Positions 1 through 12,200 of a DNA stretch of 64,000 nt are shown here, piece after piece. The position numbers and the translations under genes were made by a program. Below the pieces are notes generated by a model. It made no database searches and was not told the origin of the DNA. It worked only from the letters and a program-made list of their open reading frames with translations. Origin of the DNA: Symsagittifera roscoffensis (taxonomy: Eukaryota > Xenacoelomorpha > Acoela > Convolutidae); assembly GCF_963678635.1 (NCBI RefSeq), contig NC_087064.1, forward strand, positions 83,695,847 to 83,759,846. The letters run 5' to 3'. Positions within the stretch are counted from its first letter, which is position 1, and each line of letters begins with the position of its first letter.

Positions 1-3000
1 ATTCTGCAGCACTTTGCGGCGTTGATAAGAAACCCAAAAAAAGTACTTCTGCAGAACTTAGCAGCGTTGATAAAAAGCAAAATCTAATAGAAAGAAACTC
101 TGAAGCGTTTTCCGGCGCTGACAAGAAACCAAAAACAATTATTTCTGATGCACTTTGCGGCGTTTAAATAAAATCAAAAAAAGTAATTCTGCACCACTTT
201 GCGGCGTTGATATGGAACCAAAAACAACTCTGCAGCACTTTGCGGCTTTGATAAGAAACAAAAATAAGTTAATCTTCAGCACTTTGCTGCGTTGATAAGA
301 AACAGAAAAAAATTCTGCAGAACTTACCATCGCTGATAAAAAAATGCGGCGTTGTCAAGAATTCAAATAACAATTATTTCTGAAGCAAGTTGCGGCGTTG
401 ATAACAAACCAAAAAAAGTTATTCTGGAGAACACAGCATCGTTGATAAAAAACAAAAAATAACAACTCTGAAGCACTTTGATAAGAAACCAATAAAAATA
501 ATTATGCAGTACTTAGCGGCGCTGATAAGAAACCAAAAAGTAATTCTCCAGCACTTTGCGGCATTGTTAAGAAATCAAAAAGAAGTAATTCTGCAGCACT
601 TTAGGGCGTTGATAAGAAACCAAAAAAGTAATTCTTCAGCACTTTGCGTTGTTGATAGGAAACCAAAAAAAAGTAATTCTGCAATCCTTTCGGGCGTTGA
701 TGAGAAATCAAAAATTAATTCTGAATAACTTTGCGGCGTTGATAAGAAAGCAAACAAAAATAACTCTGCAGCACTTTGCCCCGTTGATAAGAAACCAAAA
801 AACGTGATTGTGCAGCACTTTGCGGCGTTTATAAGAAACTAGAAAATAAATAATTCTGAAGCACTTTGCGGCGTTGGTTAGAAACCAAAAAAAGTAATTC
901 TGAACCAACCTGCGGCGCTGATGAGAAATCATGATGAAAAAATAAAGTAATTCTGAACAAAAAAAAGTAATTCTGAAAAAAACTAATTCTGAACAAAAAA
1001 AATAATTCTGAACCAACCTGCGGCGCTGATGAAAAAATAATTCTGCGGCACTTCGTGGCGTTGATAAGGAACCAAAAAAAATAATTCTGAGGCACCTTGC
1101 GGCGTTTGTAAGAAATCAAAAAAAGTAATTCCTCACTACTTTGCGGCGTTGATAAGGAACCAGAAAAACATCTGCAGCACTTTGCGGCGTTGATAAGAAA
1201 CAAAAATAAGTTATTCTGCAGCACTTTGTGGCGTTGTTCAGAAACCAAAAAAAAATTAATTCTGAAGCACTTTTCGGCGTTGATAAGAAAACAAAAAAAA
1301 ACAATTCTGCAGAACTTAGCATCGTTGATTAAAAAACTAATTTTGAAGCCTTTTGCGGCGTTGATAAGAAACTAAAAAACAAGTATTTCTGAACCAACCT
1401 GCGGCGCTGATAAGAAATTGAAAAAAAAATTAATTCTGCAGCACTTCGTGGCGTTGATAAGGAACCAAAAAAATCTGATGCACTTTGCGGCGTTTGTAAG
1501 AAATTAAAAAAAAAAAATCCGCACTAATTTGCGGCGTTCATAGGGAACCAAAAAAAAATCTGCAGCACTTTGCGGCGTTGATAAGAAAGAAAAATAAGTT
1601 ATTCTGCAGCACTTTATGGCGTTGATCAAAAATCAAAAAAAATTAATTCTGAAGCACTTGTCGGCGTTGATAAGAAACCAAAAAAAACAATTCTGCAGAA
1701 CTTAGCATCGTTGATTAAAAAAACTAAAATTGAAGCCTTTTGCGGCGTTGATAAGAAACCAAACAACAAGTATTTCTGAACCACCTTGCGGCGTTGATCT
1801 GAAACCAAAAAAAGTAATTCTGATCAGTAATCGAAAAAAAAACTAATTCTGCATCACTTCGTGGCGTTGATAAGAAACCAAAAAAAAGTACTTCGGCAGA
1901 ACTAAGCAGCGTTGATAAAAAATGAAAAGAAAAAACTCTGAAGCGTTTTCCGGCGCTGATAAGAAACCAAAAACAAGTTTTTCTGATGCACTTTGCGGCA
2001 ATTAAGAAAAAATCAAAAAAAAATAATTCTGCATCACTTTGCGGCGTTGATAAGGAACCAACATAAGTTATTCTGCAGCACTTTGCGGCGTTGATAAGAA
2101 ACCAAAAAAAACAATTCCGCAGAACTTAGCATCGTTGATAACAAAAACAATTCTGAAGCCTTTTGCGGCGTTGATAACAAACCAAAAAATGTAATTCTGC
2201 AGCAATTTCCGGCGTTGATAAGAAACCAATAAGAATAATTCTGCAGCTTAGCGGCGCTTATAAGAAATCGAAAAAAAAAATTAATTCTGCTGCACTTCGT
2301 GGCGTTGATAAGGAATTAAAAAATTCTGAGGCACTTTGTGGCGTTTGTAAGAAATCAAAAAAAGTAATTCCGCACCACTTTGCCGCATTCATAAGGAACC
2401 AAAAAAACATCTGCAGCACTTTGCGGCGTTGATAAGAAACAAAAATAGGTTTTTCTGCAGCACTTTTTGGCGTTCATCAGAAACCAAAAAAAAAACAATT
2501 CTGCAGAACTTAGCATCGTTGATAAAAAAATTAATTCTGAAGCATTTTGAGGCGTTGATAACAAACCAAAAAATGTAATTCTGCAGCAATTTCCGGCGTT
2601 GATAAGAAACCAATAAGAATAATTCTGCAGCACTTAGCGGCGCTGATAAGAAATCGAAAAAAAAAAAATTCTGCAGAACTAAGCGTCGTTGAATAAGAAA
2701 AACTACTTTTGAAGCCTTTTGTGGCGTTGATAAGAAACCAAAAAACAAGTACTTCTGAACCACCTTGCAGCGCTGATAAGAAATCGAAAAAAAATTAATT
2801 CTGCAGCACTTCGTGGCGTTGATAAAGAATAACAAAAATTCTGAGGCACTTTGCGGCATTTCTGAGAAATCCAAAAAAAAAATTCCGCACCACTTTGCGG
2901 CGTTCATAAGGAACCAAAAAAAAACATCTGCAGCACTTTGCGGCGTTGATAAGAAACAAAAATAAGTTATTCTGCAGCACTTTGTGGCGTTGATCAGAAA

Positions 3001-6000
3001 CCAAAAAAAAAACTTCTGAAGCACTTTTCGGCGTTGATAAGAAACCAAAAAAAAACAATTCTGCAGAACTAAGCGTCGTTGAATAAGAAAAACTACTTTT
3101 GAAGCCTTTTGCGGCGTTGATAAGAAACCAAAAAACAAGTATTTCTGAGTCACCTTGCGGCGCTGATAAGAAATCGAAAAAAAACTAATTCTGCAGCACT
3201 TCGTGGCGTTGATAAGAAACCAAAAAAATGTAATTCTGAGGCAACTTGAGGCGTTGATAACAAACCAAACAAAAGTACTTCGGCAGAACTAAGCAGCGTT
3301 AATAAAAAACAAAAAAAAACTCTGAAGCGTTTTCCGGCGCTGATAAGAAACCAAAAACAAGTTTTTCTGATGCGGCAATGAAAAGAAAATCAAAAAAATT
3401 AATTCTGATACACTTTGCGGCGTTGATGAGAAACCAAAAAACGTGATTCTGTGGCACTTTGCGGCGTTTATAAGAAACCAGAAAATAAATAATTCTGAAG
3501 CACTTCGCGGCTTCGGTAAAAAATCAAAAAAAACTAATTTTGAGCCAACTTGCGGCGCTGATAAGAAATCGAAAAAAAATTAATTCTGCAGCACTTCCTG
3601 GCGTTGATAAGGAACCAAAAAAAAATTCTGAGGCATTTTGCGGCGTTTGTAAGAAATCAAAAAAAGTAATTACGCACCACTTTGCTGCGTTGATAAGGAA
3701 CCAAAAAAAATCTGCAGCACTTTGCGGCGTTGATAAGAAACCAAAAAAAATAATTCTGAAGCACTTTTAGGCGTTGATAAGAAACCAAAAAAAACATTTC
3801 TGCAGAACTAAGCAACGTTGAATAAAAAAAACTAATTTTAAAGCCTTTTGCGGCGTTGATAAGAAAGCAAAAAACAAGTATTTTTGAACCACCTTGCGGC
3901 GTTGATAAGAAACCAAAAAAAAATAAATCTGAACCACCTTGCGGCGCTGATAAGAAATCGAAAAAAACTAATTCTGCAGCACTTCGTGGCGTTGATAAGA
4001 AACCAAAAAAATGTAATTCTGAGGCACCTTGAGGTGTTGATAAGAAACCAAACAATAGTACTTCGGCAGAACCAAGCAGCGTTGATAAAAAACTAAAAGA
4101 AAAAACTCTGAAGTGTTTTCCGGCGCTGATAAGAAACCAAAAACAAGCACTTTACGGCACTTTGCGGCGTTTATAAGAAACCAGAAAATAAATAATTCTG
4201 AGGCACTTCGCGGCGTTGGTAACAAACCAAAAAAAATAATTTTGAACCAACTTGCGGCGCTGATAAGAAATCGAAAAAAAAAAATTTTCTGCAGCACTCC
4301 ATGGCAAAAAAATAATTCTGAGGCGCTTTGCGGCGTTTGCCAGAAATGAAAAAAAAGTAATTCTGAAGAACTTAGCAGCGTTGATAAAAAACAAAGAGGA
4401 AGTAATTCTGAAGCGTTTTCCGGCGCTGATGAGAAATCAAAAACAGGTATTTCTGATGCACTTTGCGGAATTAAAAAAGAAAAAGTAATTCTGCACCACT
4501 TTGCGGCGTTGATAAGGAACCAAAAAAATGTAATTCTGAAGCACTTTTTGGCGTTGATAAGAAACCGAAAAACAAGTATTTCTGAAGCACTTTGCGGCGT
4601 TGATAACAAACCAAAAAAGATAATTCTGGAGAACATAGCGTCGTTGATAAAAAAAACAAAAATTTAATTCTGAAGCACTTTGAGGCGTTTATAATAAACC
4701 AAAAAAAGTAATTCTGCACCACTTTGCGGCGTTGATAACAATACAAAAAAGCAATTCTGCAGCACTTTGCAGCGTTGATAGGAAACCAAAAAAAGTAAAT
4801 CTGCAGCACTTTCAGACGTTGAGAAGAAATCAAAAAAAGTTGTTCTGAATAACCTTGCGGCGTTGATAAGAAAGCAAATGAAAATAACTCTGCAGCACTT
4901 TGCGGCGTCGATAAGAAACCAAAAAAAAAAGATTCTGCAGCATTTTGCGACCTTTATAAGAAACCAAAAAAACTTCGCTACGTTGGTAGGAAACCACAAA
5001 AAAGTAATTATGGGCACTTTGCGAAGCTGATAAGAAACCAAAAAAAGTAATTCTGAATCACTTTGAGGCGTTGATAAGAAACCAAAAAAAAACAATTCTG
5101 CATCGTTGATAAAAAACCAAAATAAATTAATACTGAAGGCCTTTGCGGCGTTGATAAAAAACCAAATAATAAATTCTGCAGAACATAGCATCGTTGATAA
5201 AAAACCAAAAAAAATAATTCTGAAGCACTTTGTGGCGTTAATAAGAAACCAAAAAAACAATTCTGCAGCACTTTTTGACGTTGATAAGAAACCAGAGAAG
5301 TAATTCTGCAGCACTTTGCAGCGCTGATAAGAAACCAAAAAAGTAATTCTCCAGCATTTTGCGGCGTTGGTAAGAAATCAAAAAGAAGTAAATCTTCAGC
5401 ACTTTGCGGCGTTGATAACAACTGAAAAAAGTACCTCTGCAGAACATAAAAACCAAAATAAAATAATTCTGAAGCATTTTCCGGCGTTGATAAGGATTCA
5501 AAAAACAAGTATTTATGATGCACTTTGCGGCGTTTTTAATAAATCAAAAAAAGTAATTCTGCACCACTTTGCTGCGTTGATGAGAAATAAAAAAAAAAAA
5601 CATTCTGCAGCAATTTGCGGCGTTGATAGGAAATCATAAAAAATTACTTCTGATACACTTTGGGGCGTTGATAAGAAACCAAAAAAAGTAATTCTGAACT
5701 TTTTGCGGCGTTGATAAGAAACCAAAAAAATTAACTCTGCAGAACATAGCACCGTTGATAGAAAACCAAAAAAAAATAATTCTGAAGCACTTTGCCGCGT
5801 TGATGAGAAACCAAAAAAAAAAATTCTGCAGCAGTTTTCGGCATTGATAAGAAACCAAAAGGTAACTCTGCAGCACTTTGCGGCGCTGAAAAAAAGCCAA
5901 AAAACTAATTCTCGGGTACTTTGCGGCGTTGGTAATAAATCAATATGAAGTAATTCTGCAGCACTTTGTGGCGTTGATAAAAATAAAAAAAAAGTAATTC

Positions 6001-6524
6001 TGCAGAACTTAGCAGCGTTGATGAAAAACTAAAAGAAAGTATTTCTAAAGCGTTTTCCGGCGCTGATAAGAAACGAAAAACAAGTGTTTCTGAGGTACTT
6101 TGCGGCGCTTAAAAAACAAAAAAAGTAATTCTGCACCACTTTGCTGCGTTGATAAGAAACCAAAAAGGGAATTCTGCAGCTTTTTGCGGCGTTGATAGTA
6201 AACCAAAAAACTAATTCTCCGGTACTTTGCGGCGTTGGTAATAAATCAATAAGAAGTAATTCTGCAGCACTTCATAGCGTTGATAAAATCTAAAAAAAGT
6301 AATTCTGCAGAACTTAGCAGCGTTGATGAAAAACTAAAAGAAAGTAATTCTAAAGCGTTTTCCGGCGCTGATAAGAAACGAAAAACAAGTGTTTCTGATG
6401 CACTTTGCGGCATGAAAAAAAAGTAATTCTGCACCACCTTGCGGCATTGATAAGGAACCAAAAAAATTTCTGCAGCACCTTGCGACGTTGACAAGAAACA
6501 AAAATAAGTTATTCTGCAGCACTT
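1..6524 (+). repeat. Long duplicated segment, copy 1 (cut by the left edge)
   Basis: This segment matches 9208-15731 in the same orientation at a spacing of 9206-9207 bp along most of its length. The order of monomer variants and the odd truncated monomers (945-1013; 4285-4312) are kept. Differences are few: for example GCGTTGTTG near 643 against GCGGTGTTG near 9850, and changes in or beside A-runs near 1245 and 1294. The match begins at base 1, so the left boundary is outside the window. On the right it stops inside a monomer at 6524/15731, where CACTTC here faces CACTTT there. Confidence 0.9.
945..1013 (+). repeat. Collapsed micro-repeat of monomer remnants
   Basis: Here the GCGGCG core and the GATA part of the monomer are missing. 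What remains is TAATTCTGAA plus a short A-run, repeated at 948, 968, 984 and 1003, so the local period drops to 16-20 bp. Normal monomers resume with the AACCAACCTGCGGCG copy. Slippage or repeated deletion between A-runs would produce this. The same structure is kept in the second long copy at 10152-10220. Confidence 0.85.
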
Positions 6525-7292
6525 CACGGCGTTGATAAGAAACCAAAAAAGTAATTTGGAAGAATTTTGCGGCGTTGATAGGAAACTAAAAAAAATAATT
6601 CTGCAGCACTTAGCGGCGATGATAAGAAACCAAATAAAATGATTCTGAAGTATTTTGTGGCGTTGATAAAAAACCAAAAAAGCAATTCTGCAGCACTTTG
6701 CGGCGTTGAGAAGAAACCAAAAAATGAATTCTGCAGTACTTTGCGTTGTTGATAAGAAATCAAAAAAAAGTAACTTTGAAGCACTTCGCGTGTTGATAGA
6801 AACCAAAAGTATTAATTATGCAGTACTTAGCGGCGTTGATGAAAAATCAAAAACAGTAATTCTGAAGTACTTTGAGGCGTAGATAAGAAAACAAAAAAAA
6901 TAATTCTGAAGCACTTTGAGTTGTTGATAAGGAACCAAAAAAAGAATCTGCAGCACTTTACGGCGTTGAAAAGACACCAAAAAAGGAATTCTGCAGCACT
7001 TTGCGGCGTTGATAAGAAACCAAAAAGTAAATTTGAAGAATTTTGCGGCGTTGCTAAGAAACCAAAAAAAATTGATTCTGCAGTACTTAGCGGCGATGAT
7101 AAGAAACCAAAAAAAGTAATTCTGAAGTATTTTGCGGCGTTGATAAGAAACCAAAAAACATTGATTCTGCAGTACTTAGCGGCGATGATGAGAAACCAAA
7201 AAAATTGATTCTGAAGTATTTTGTGGCGTTGATAAGAAATCAAAAAAGCAATTCTGTAGCACTTTGCGGCGTTGATAAGAAACCAAAAAAGA

Positions 7293-7337
7293 ATTCTGCA
7301 GCACTTTGCGGCGTTGATAAGAAACCAAAAATAATTA
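7293..7337 (+). repeat. Representative near-consensus monomer (45 bp)
   Basis: This copy shows the typical layout: ATTCTGCAGCAC at the start, TTTGCGGCG in the middle, TTGATAAGAAACC, then an A-rich link to the next monomer. The core contains two CpG dinucleotides. The element TGATAAG fits the GATA-factor consensus WGATAR. The reverse complement has no stop codon in any of three frames. I chose it as a reference because its neighbours on both sides have nearly the same sequence. Confidence 0.9.
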
Positions 7338-8082
7338 ATTCTGCAGTACTTAGCGGCGATAATAAAAAAAAAGTGATACTGAATTATTTTGTGGCGTTGA
7401 TAAGAAACCGAAAAAACAATTCTGCGGCACTTTGCGGCGTTGATAAGAAACCAAAACAATTTTCCGCAGCACTTTGCGTCGTTGATAAGAAATCAAAAAA
7501 AGTAACTCTGAAGCATTTTTCGGCGTTGATAAGAAACAAAAAATTATTAATTTTGCAGTACTTAGCGGCGTTGATAAAAATCAAAAAAAAGTAATTCTGA
7601 AGTATTTTGCGGCGTAGATAAGAAAACCAAAATAAAATGTTTCTGAAGCACTTTTAGTCGTTGATACCAGACCAAAAAAGAAAAATTCTGCAGCGTTTTG
7701 CGGCGTTGATAAGAAACCAATTAAAATTAATTCTGCAGCACTTTGCGGCATTGATAAGAAACTCAAAAAAAAACAAATCTGAATCACTTTGCGGCGTTTG
7801 AAATAAACCAAAAAAAGTAATTCTGCACCACTTTAAGGTGTTGATAATAAACCAAAAAGCAATTCTGCAGCACTTTGCGGCGTTGATAAGAAACCGAAAA
7901 AATAATTCTGCAGCACTTTGCGGCGTTGATAAGAAATCAAAAACAGTAATTCTGAATAACTTCTGTGCGTTGATAAGAAAACAAAAAAGTCGATTCTGCA
8001 GTACTTAGCGGCGTTGATAAGAATACAAAAAAGTATTCTGAATACTTTGTGGCGTAGATAAGAAAACAAAAAAAGTAATTCT

Positions 8083-8357
8083 GTAGCAATTTGCGGCGTT
8101 GGTAAGAAATTTAAAAGAAGTAATTCTGCATCACTTTGCGGCGTTGATAAGGAAACCAAAAAAAAACAATTGTGAATCAATTTGTGACGTTTGCGATAAA
8201 CAAAGAAAAAGTAATTCTGCAACACTTTGCAGCCTTGAAAATAAACCAAAAAAGCAATTCTGAAGCATTTTGTGGCGTTGATAAGAAACGGAAGAAAGAA
8301 AATCTGCAGCACTTTACGGCGTTGATAAGAAACCAAAAAAAGTAATTCCGAAGAATT
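8083..8357 (+). repeat. Diverged 523 bp-spaced unit, copy 1
   Basis: A run of about six monomers with the same order of unusual variants recurs at 8606-8880. Shared oddities are ATAAGGAAACC (8148 and 8671), a GTTTGC monomer followed by an ATAAAC variant, a GTTGAAAA or CTTGAAAA monomer, and an AAGAAAGAAAATCTGCAG link. Many single-base differences separate the copies, far more than in the long duplications elsewhere. Confidence 0.7.
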
Positions 8358-8605
8358 TTGCGGCGTTGATAAGACACCAAAAAAGCAATTCTGCAGCACT
8401 TTGCGGCGTTGATAAGAAACCAAAACAAAAATAATTCTGCAGCACTTTGCGGCGTTGATAAGAAATTAAAAACAATAATTCTGAATAATTTTTGTGCGTT
8501 GATAAGAAAACAAAAAAGTGAATTCTGCAGTATTAGGCGGCGTTGATGAGAAAACAAAAAATTTATTCTGAAGTACTTTGCGGCGTAGATAAGAAAAAAA
8601 AATCT

Positions 8606-8880
8606 GAAGCATTTTGCGGCGTTGGTAAGAAATTAAAAAGAAGTAATTCTGCAGCACTTTGCGGCGTTGATAAGGAAACCAAAAAAAAAATTCTGAATTA
8701 ATTTGCGGCGTTTGCAATAAACGAAAGAAAGTAAATCTGCACCATTTTGCGGCGTTGAAAACAAACCAAAAAAGCAATTTTGAAGCATTTTGTGCGTTGA
8801 TAAGAAACCAAAGAAAGAAAATCTGCAGCACTTTAAGGCGATGATAAGAAACCAAAAAAAGTAAATCTGAAGCACTTTGT
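8606..8880 (+). repeat. Diverged 523 bp-spaced unit, copy 2
   Basis: Partner of 8083-8357. The order of variant monomers is kept while individual bases differ often, including loss of one G in the GTGGCG core near 8793. This looks like an old HOR remnant. Confidence 0.7.
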
Positions 8881-9207
8881 GGCGTTGATAAAAAACCAAA
8901 AAAGCAACTCTGCAGCACTTTGCAGCGTTGATAAAAAACCAAAAAAAAAGCAAATCTGAAGCACTTTGCGGCGTTGATAAAAAACCAAAAAAGCAATTCT
9001 GCAGCACTTTGCGGCGTTGATAAGAAACCAAAAAAGAATTATGCATCACTTTGCGGCGTTGATCACAAACCAAAAAAAGTAACTCTGAAGCACTTTGCGG
9101 CGCTGATAAGAGACCAAAAAAAATTAATTCTGCAGTTTTTAGCGGCGTTAACAAAAAATCAAAAAAATAATTCTGAAGTACTCTGCGGCGTAAATCAAAA
9201 AGAAGTA

Positions 9208-12200
9208 ATTCTGCAGCACTTTGCGGCGTTGATAAGAAACCCAAAAAAAGTACTTCTGCAGAACTTAGCAGCGTTGATAAAAAGCAAAAGCTAATAGAAA
9301 GAAACTCTGAAGCGTTTTCCGGCGCTGACAAGAAACCAAAAACAATTATTTCTGATGCACTTTGCGGCGTTTAAATAAAATCAAAAAAAGTAATTCTGCA
9401 CCACTTTGCGGCGTTGATATGGAACCAAAAACAACTCTGCAGCACTTTGCGGCTTTGATAAGAAACAAAAATAAGTTAATCTTCAGCACTTTGCTGCGTT
9501 GATAAGAAACAGAAAAAAATTCTGCAGAACTTACCATCGCTGATAAAAAAATGCGGCGTTGTCAAGAATTCAAATAACAATTATTTCTGAAGCAAGTTGC
9601 GGCGTTGATAACAAACCAAAAAAAGTTATTCTGGAGAACACAGCATCGTTGATAAAAAACAAAAAATAACAACTCTGAAGCACTTTGATAAGAAACCAAT
9701 AAAAATAATTATGCAGTACTTAGCGGCGCTGATAAGAAACCAAAAAGTAATTCTCCAGCACTTTGCGGCATTGTTAAGAAATCAAAAAGAAGTAATTCTG
9801 CAGCACTTTAGGGCGTTGATAAGAAACCAAAAAAGTAATTCTTCAGCACTTTGCGGTGTTGATAGGAAACCAAAAAAAAGTAATTCTGCAATCCTTTCGG
9901 GCGTTGATGAGAAATCAAAAATTAATTCTGAATAACTTTGCGGCGTTGATAAGAAAGCAAACAAAAATAACTCTGCAGCACTTTGCCCCGTTGATAAGAA
10001 ACCAAAAAACGTGATTGTGCAGCACTTTGCGGCGTTTATAAGAAACTAGAAAATAAATAATTCTGAAGCACTTTGCGGCGTTGGTTAGAAACCAAAAAAA
10101 GTAATTCTGAACCAACCTGCGGCGCTGATGAGAAATCATGATGAAAAAATAAAGTAATTCTGAACAAAAAAAAGTAATTCTGAAAAAAACTAATTCTGAA
10201 CAAAAAAAATAATTCTGAACCAACCTGCGGCGCTGATGAAAAAATAATTCTGCGGCACTTCGTGGCGTTGATAAGGAACCAAAAAAAATAATTCTGAGGC
10301 ACCTTGCGGCGTTTGTAAGAAATCAAAAAAAGTAATTCCTCACTACTTTGCGGCGTTGATAAGGAACCAGAAAAACATCTGCAGCACTTTGCGGCGTTGA
10401 TAAGAAACAAAAATAAGTTATTCTGCAGCACTTTGTGGCGTTGTTCAGAAACCAAAAAAAATTTAATTCTGAAGCACTTTTCGGCGTTGATAAGAAAACA
10501 AAAAAAAACAGTTCTGCAGAACTTAGCATCGTTGATTAAAAAACTAATTTTGAAGCCTTTTGCGGCGTTGATAAGAAACTAAAAAACAAGTATTTCTGAA
10601 CCAACCTGCGGCGCTGATAAGAAATTGAAAAAAAAATTAATTCTGCAGCACTTCGTGGCGTTGATAAGGAACCAAAAAAATCTGATGCACTTTGCGGCGT
10701 TTGTAAGAAATTAAAAAAAAAAATCCGCACTAATTTGCGGCGTTCATAGGGAACCAAAAAAAAATCTGCAGCACTTTGCGGCGTTGATAAGAAAGAAAAA
10801 TAAGTTATTCTGCAGCACTTTATGGCGTTGATCAAAAATCAAAAAAAATTAATTCTGAAGCACTTGTCGGCGTTGATAAGAAACCAAAAAAAACAATTCT
10901 GCAGAACTTAGCATCGTTGATTAAAAAAACTAAAATTGAAGCCTTTTGCGGCGTTGATAAGAAACCAAACAACAAGTATTTCTGAACCACCTTGCGGCGT
11001 TGATCTGAAACCAAAAAAAGTAATTCTGATCAGTAATCGAAAAAAAAACTAATTCTGCATCACTTCGTGGCGTTGATAAGAAACCAAAAAAAAGTACTTC
11101 GGCAGAACTAAGCAGCGTTGATAAAAAATGAAAAGAAAAAACTCTGAAGCGTTTTCCGGCGCTGATAAGAAACCAAAAACAAGTTTTTCTGATGCACTTT
11201 GCGGCAATTAAGAAAAAATCAAAAAAAAATAATTCTGCATCACTTTGCGGCGTTGATAAGGAACCAACATAAGTTATTCTGCAGCACTTTGCGGCGTTGA
11301 TAAGAAACCAAAAAAAACAATTCCGCAGAACTTAGCATCGTTGATAACAAAAACAATTCTGAAGCCTTTTGCGGCGTTGATAACAAACCAAAAAATGTAA
11401 TTCTGCAGCAATTTCCGGCGTTGATAAGAAACCAATAAGAATAATTCTGCAGCTTAGCGGCGCTTATAAGAAATCAAAAAAAAAAATTAATTCTGCTGCA
11501 CTTCGTGGCGTTGATAAGGAATTAAAAAATTCTGAGGCACTTTGTGGCGTTTGTAAGAAATCAAAAAAAGTAATTCCGCACCTCTTTGCCGCATTCATAA
11601 GGAACCAAAAAAACATCTGCAGCACTTTGCGGCGTTGATAAGAAACAAAAATAGGTTATTCTGCAGCACTTTTTGGCGTTCATCAGAAACCAAAAAAAAA
11701 CAATTCTGCAGAACTTAGCATCGTTGATAAAAAAATTAATTCTGAAGCATTTTGAGGCGTTGATAACAAACCAAAAAATGTAATTCTGCAGCAATTTCCG
11801 GCGTTGATAAGAAACCAATAAGAATAATTCTACAGCACTTAGCGGCGCTGATAAGAAATCGAAAAAAAAACAATTCTGCAGAACTAAGCGTCGTTGAATA
11901 AGAAAAACTACTTTTGAAGCCTTTTGTGGCGTTGATAAGAAACCAAAAAACAAGTACTTCTGAACCACCTTGCAGCGCTGATAAGAAATCGAAAAAAAAT
12001 TAATTCTGCAGCACTTCGTGGCGTTGATAAAGAATAACAAAAATTCTGAGGCACTTTGCGGCATTTCTGAGAAATCAAAAAAAAAAATTCCGCACCACTT
12101 TGCGGCGTTCATAAGGAACCAAAAAAAAACATCTGCAGCACTTTGCGGCGTTGATAAGAAACAAAAATAAGTTATTCTGCAGCACTTTGTGGCGTTGATC

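Larger units (their letters stand above)
6525..9207 (+). repeat. Spacer block between the two long copies, distinct monomer mix
   Basis: This block is not part of the 9.2 kb-spaced duplication. It is rich in near-consensus monomers and in a TACTTAGCGGCGATGAT variant (about 7080 and 7169, 89 bp apart, and near 7346), often alternating with GAAGTATTTTGCGGCG or GAAGTATTTTGTGGCG copies, which gives a local two-monomer rhythm. It also holds a weaker 523 bp duplication (8083-8357 and 8606-8880). Exact long copies are fewer than in the flanks, which suggests older or less homogenised sequence. Confidence 0.75.

Noticed and set aside
7205-7594. Plus-strand frames such as 7205-7594 with GVDKKPKK and ALIRNQKK repeats
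   Set aside because: Two of the three plus-strand frames of the monomer are free of stops, while the third reads TGA or TAA at TTGATAAG. The repeats follow from this and do not point to a lysine-rich repeat protein.
6525-9207. Mobile element inserted between the two long copies
   Set aside because: The block consists of satellite monomers only, without terminal inverted repeats, target site duplication or transposase-like frames.
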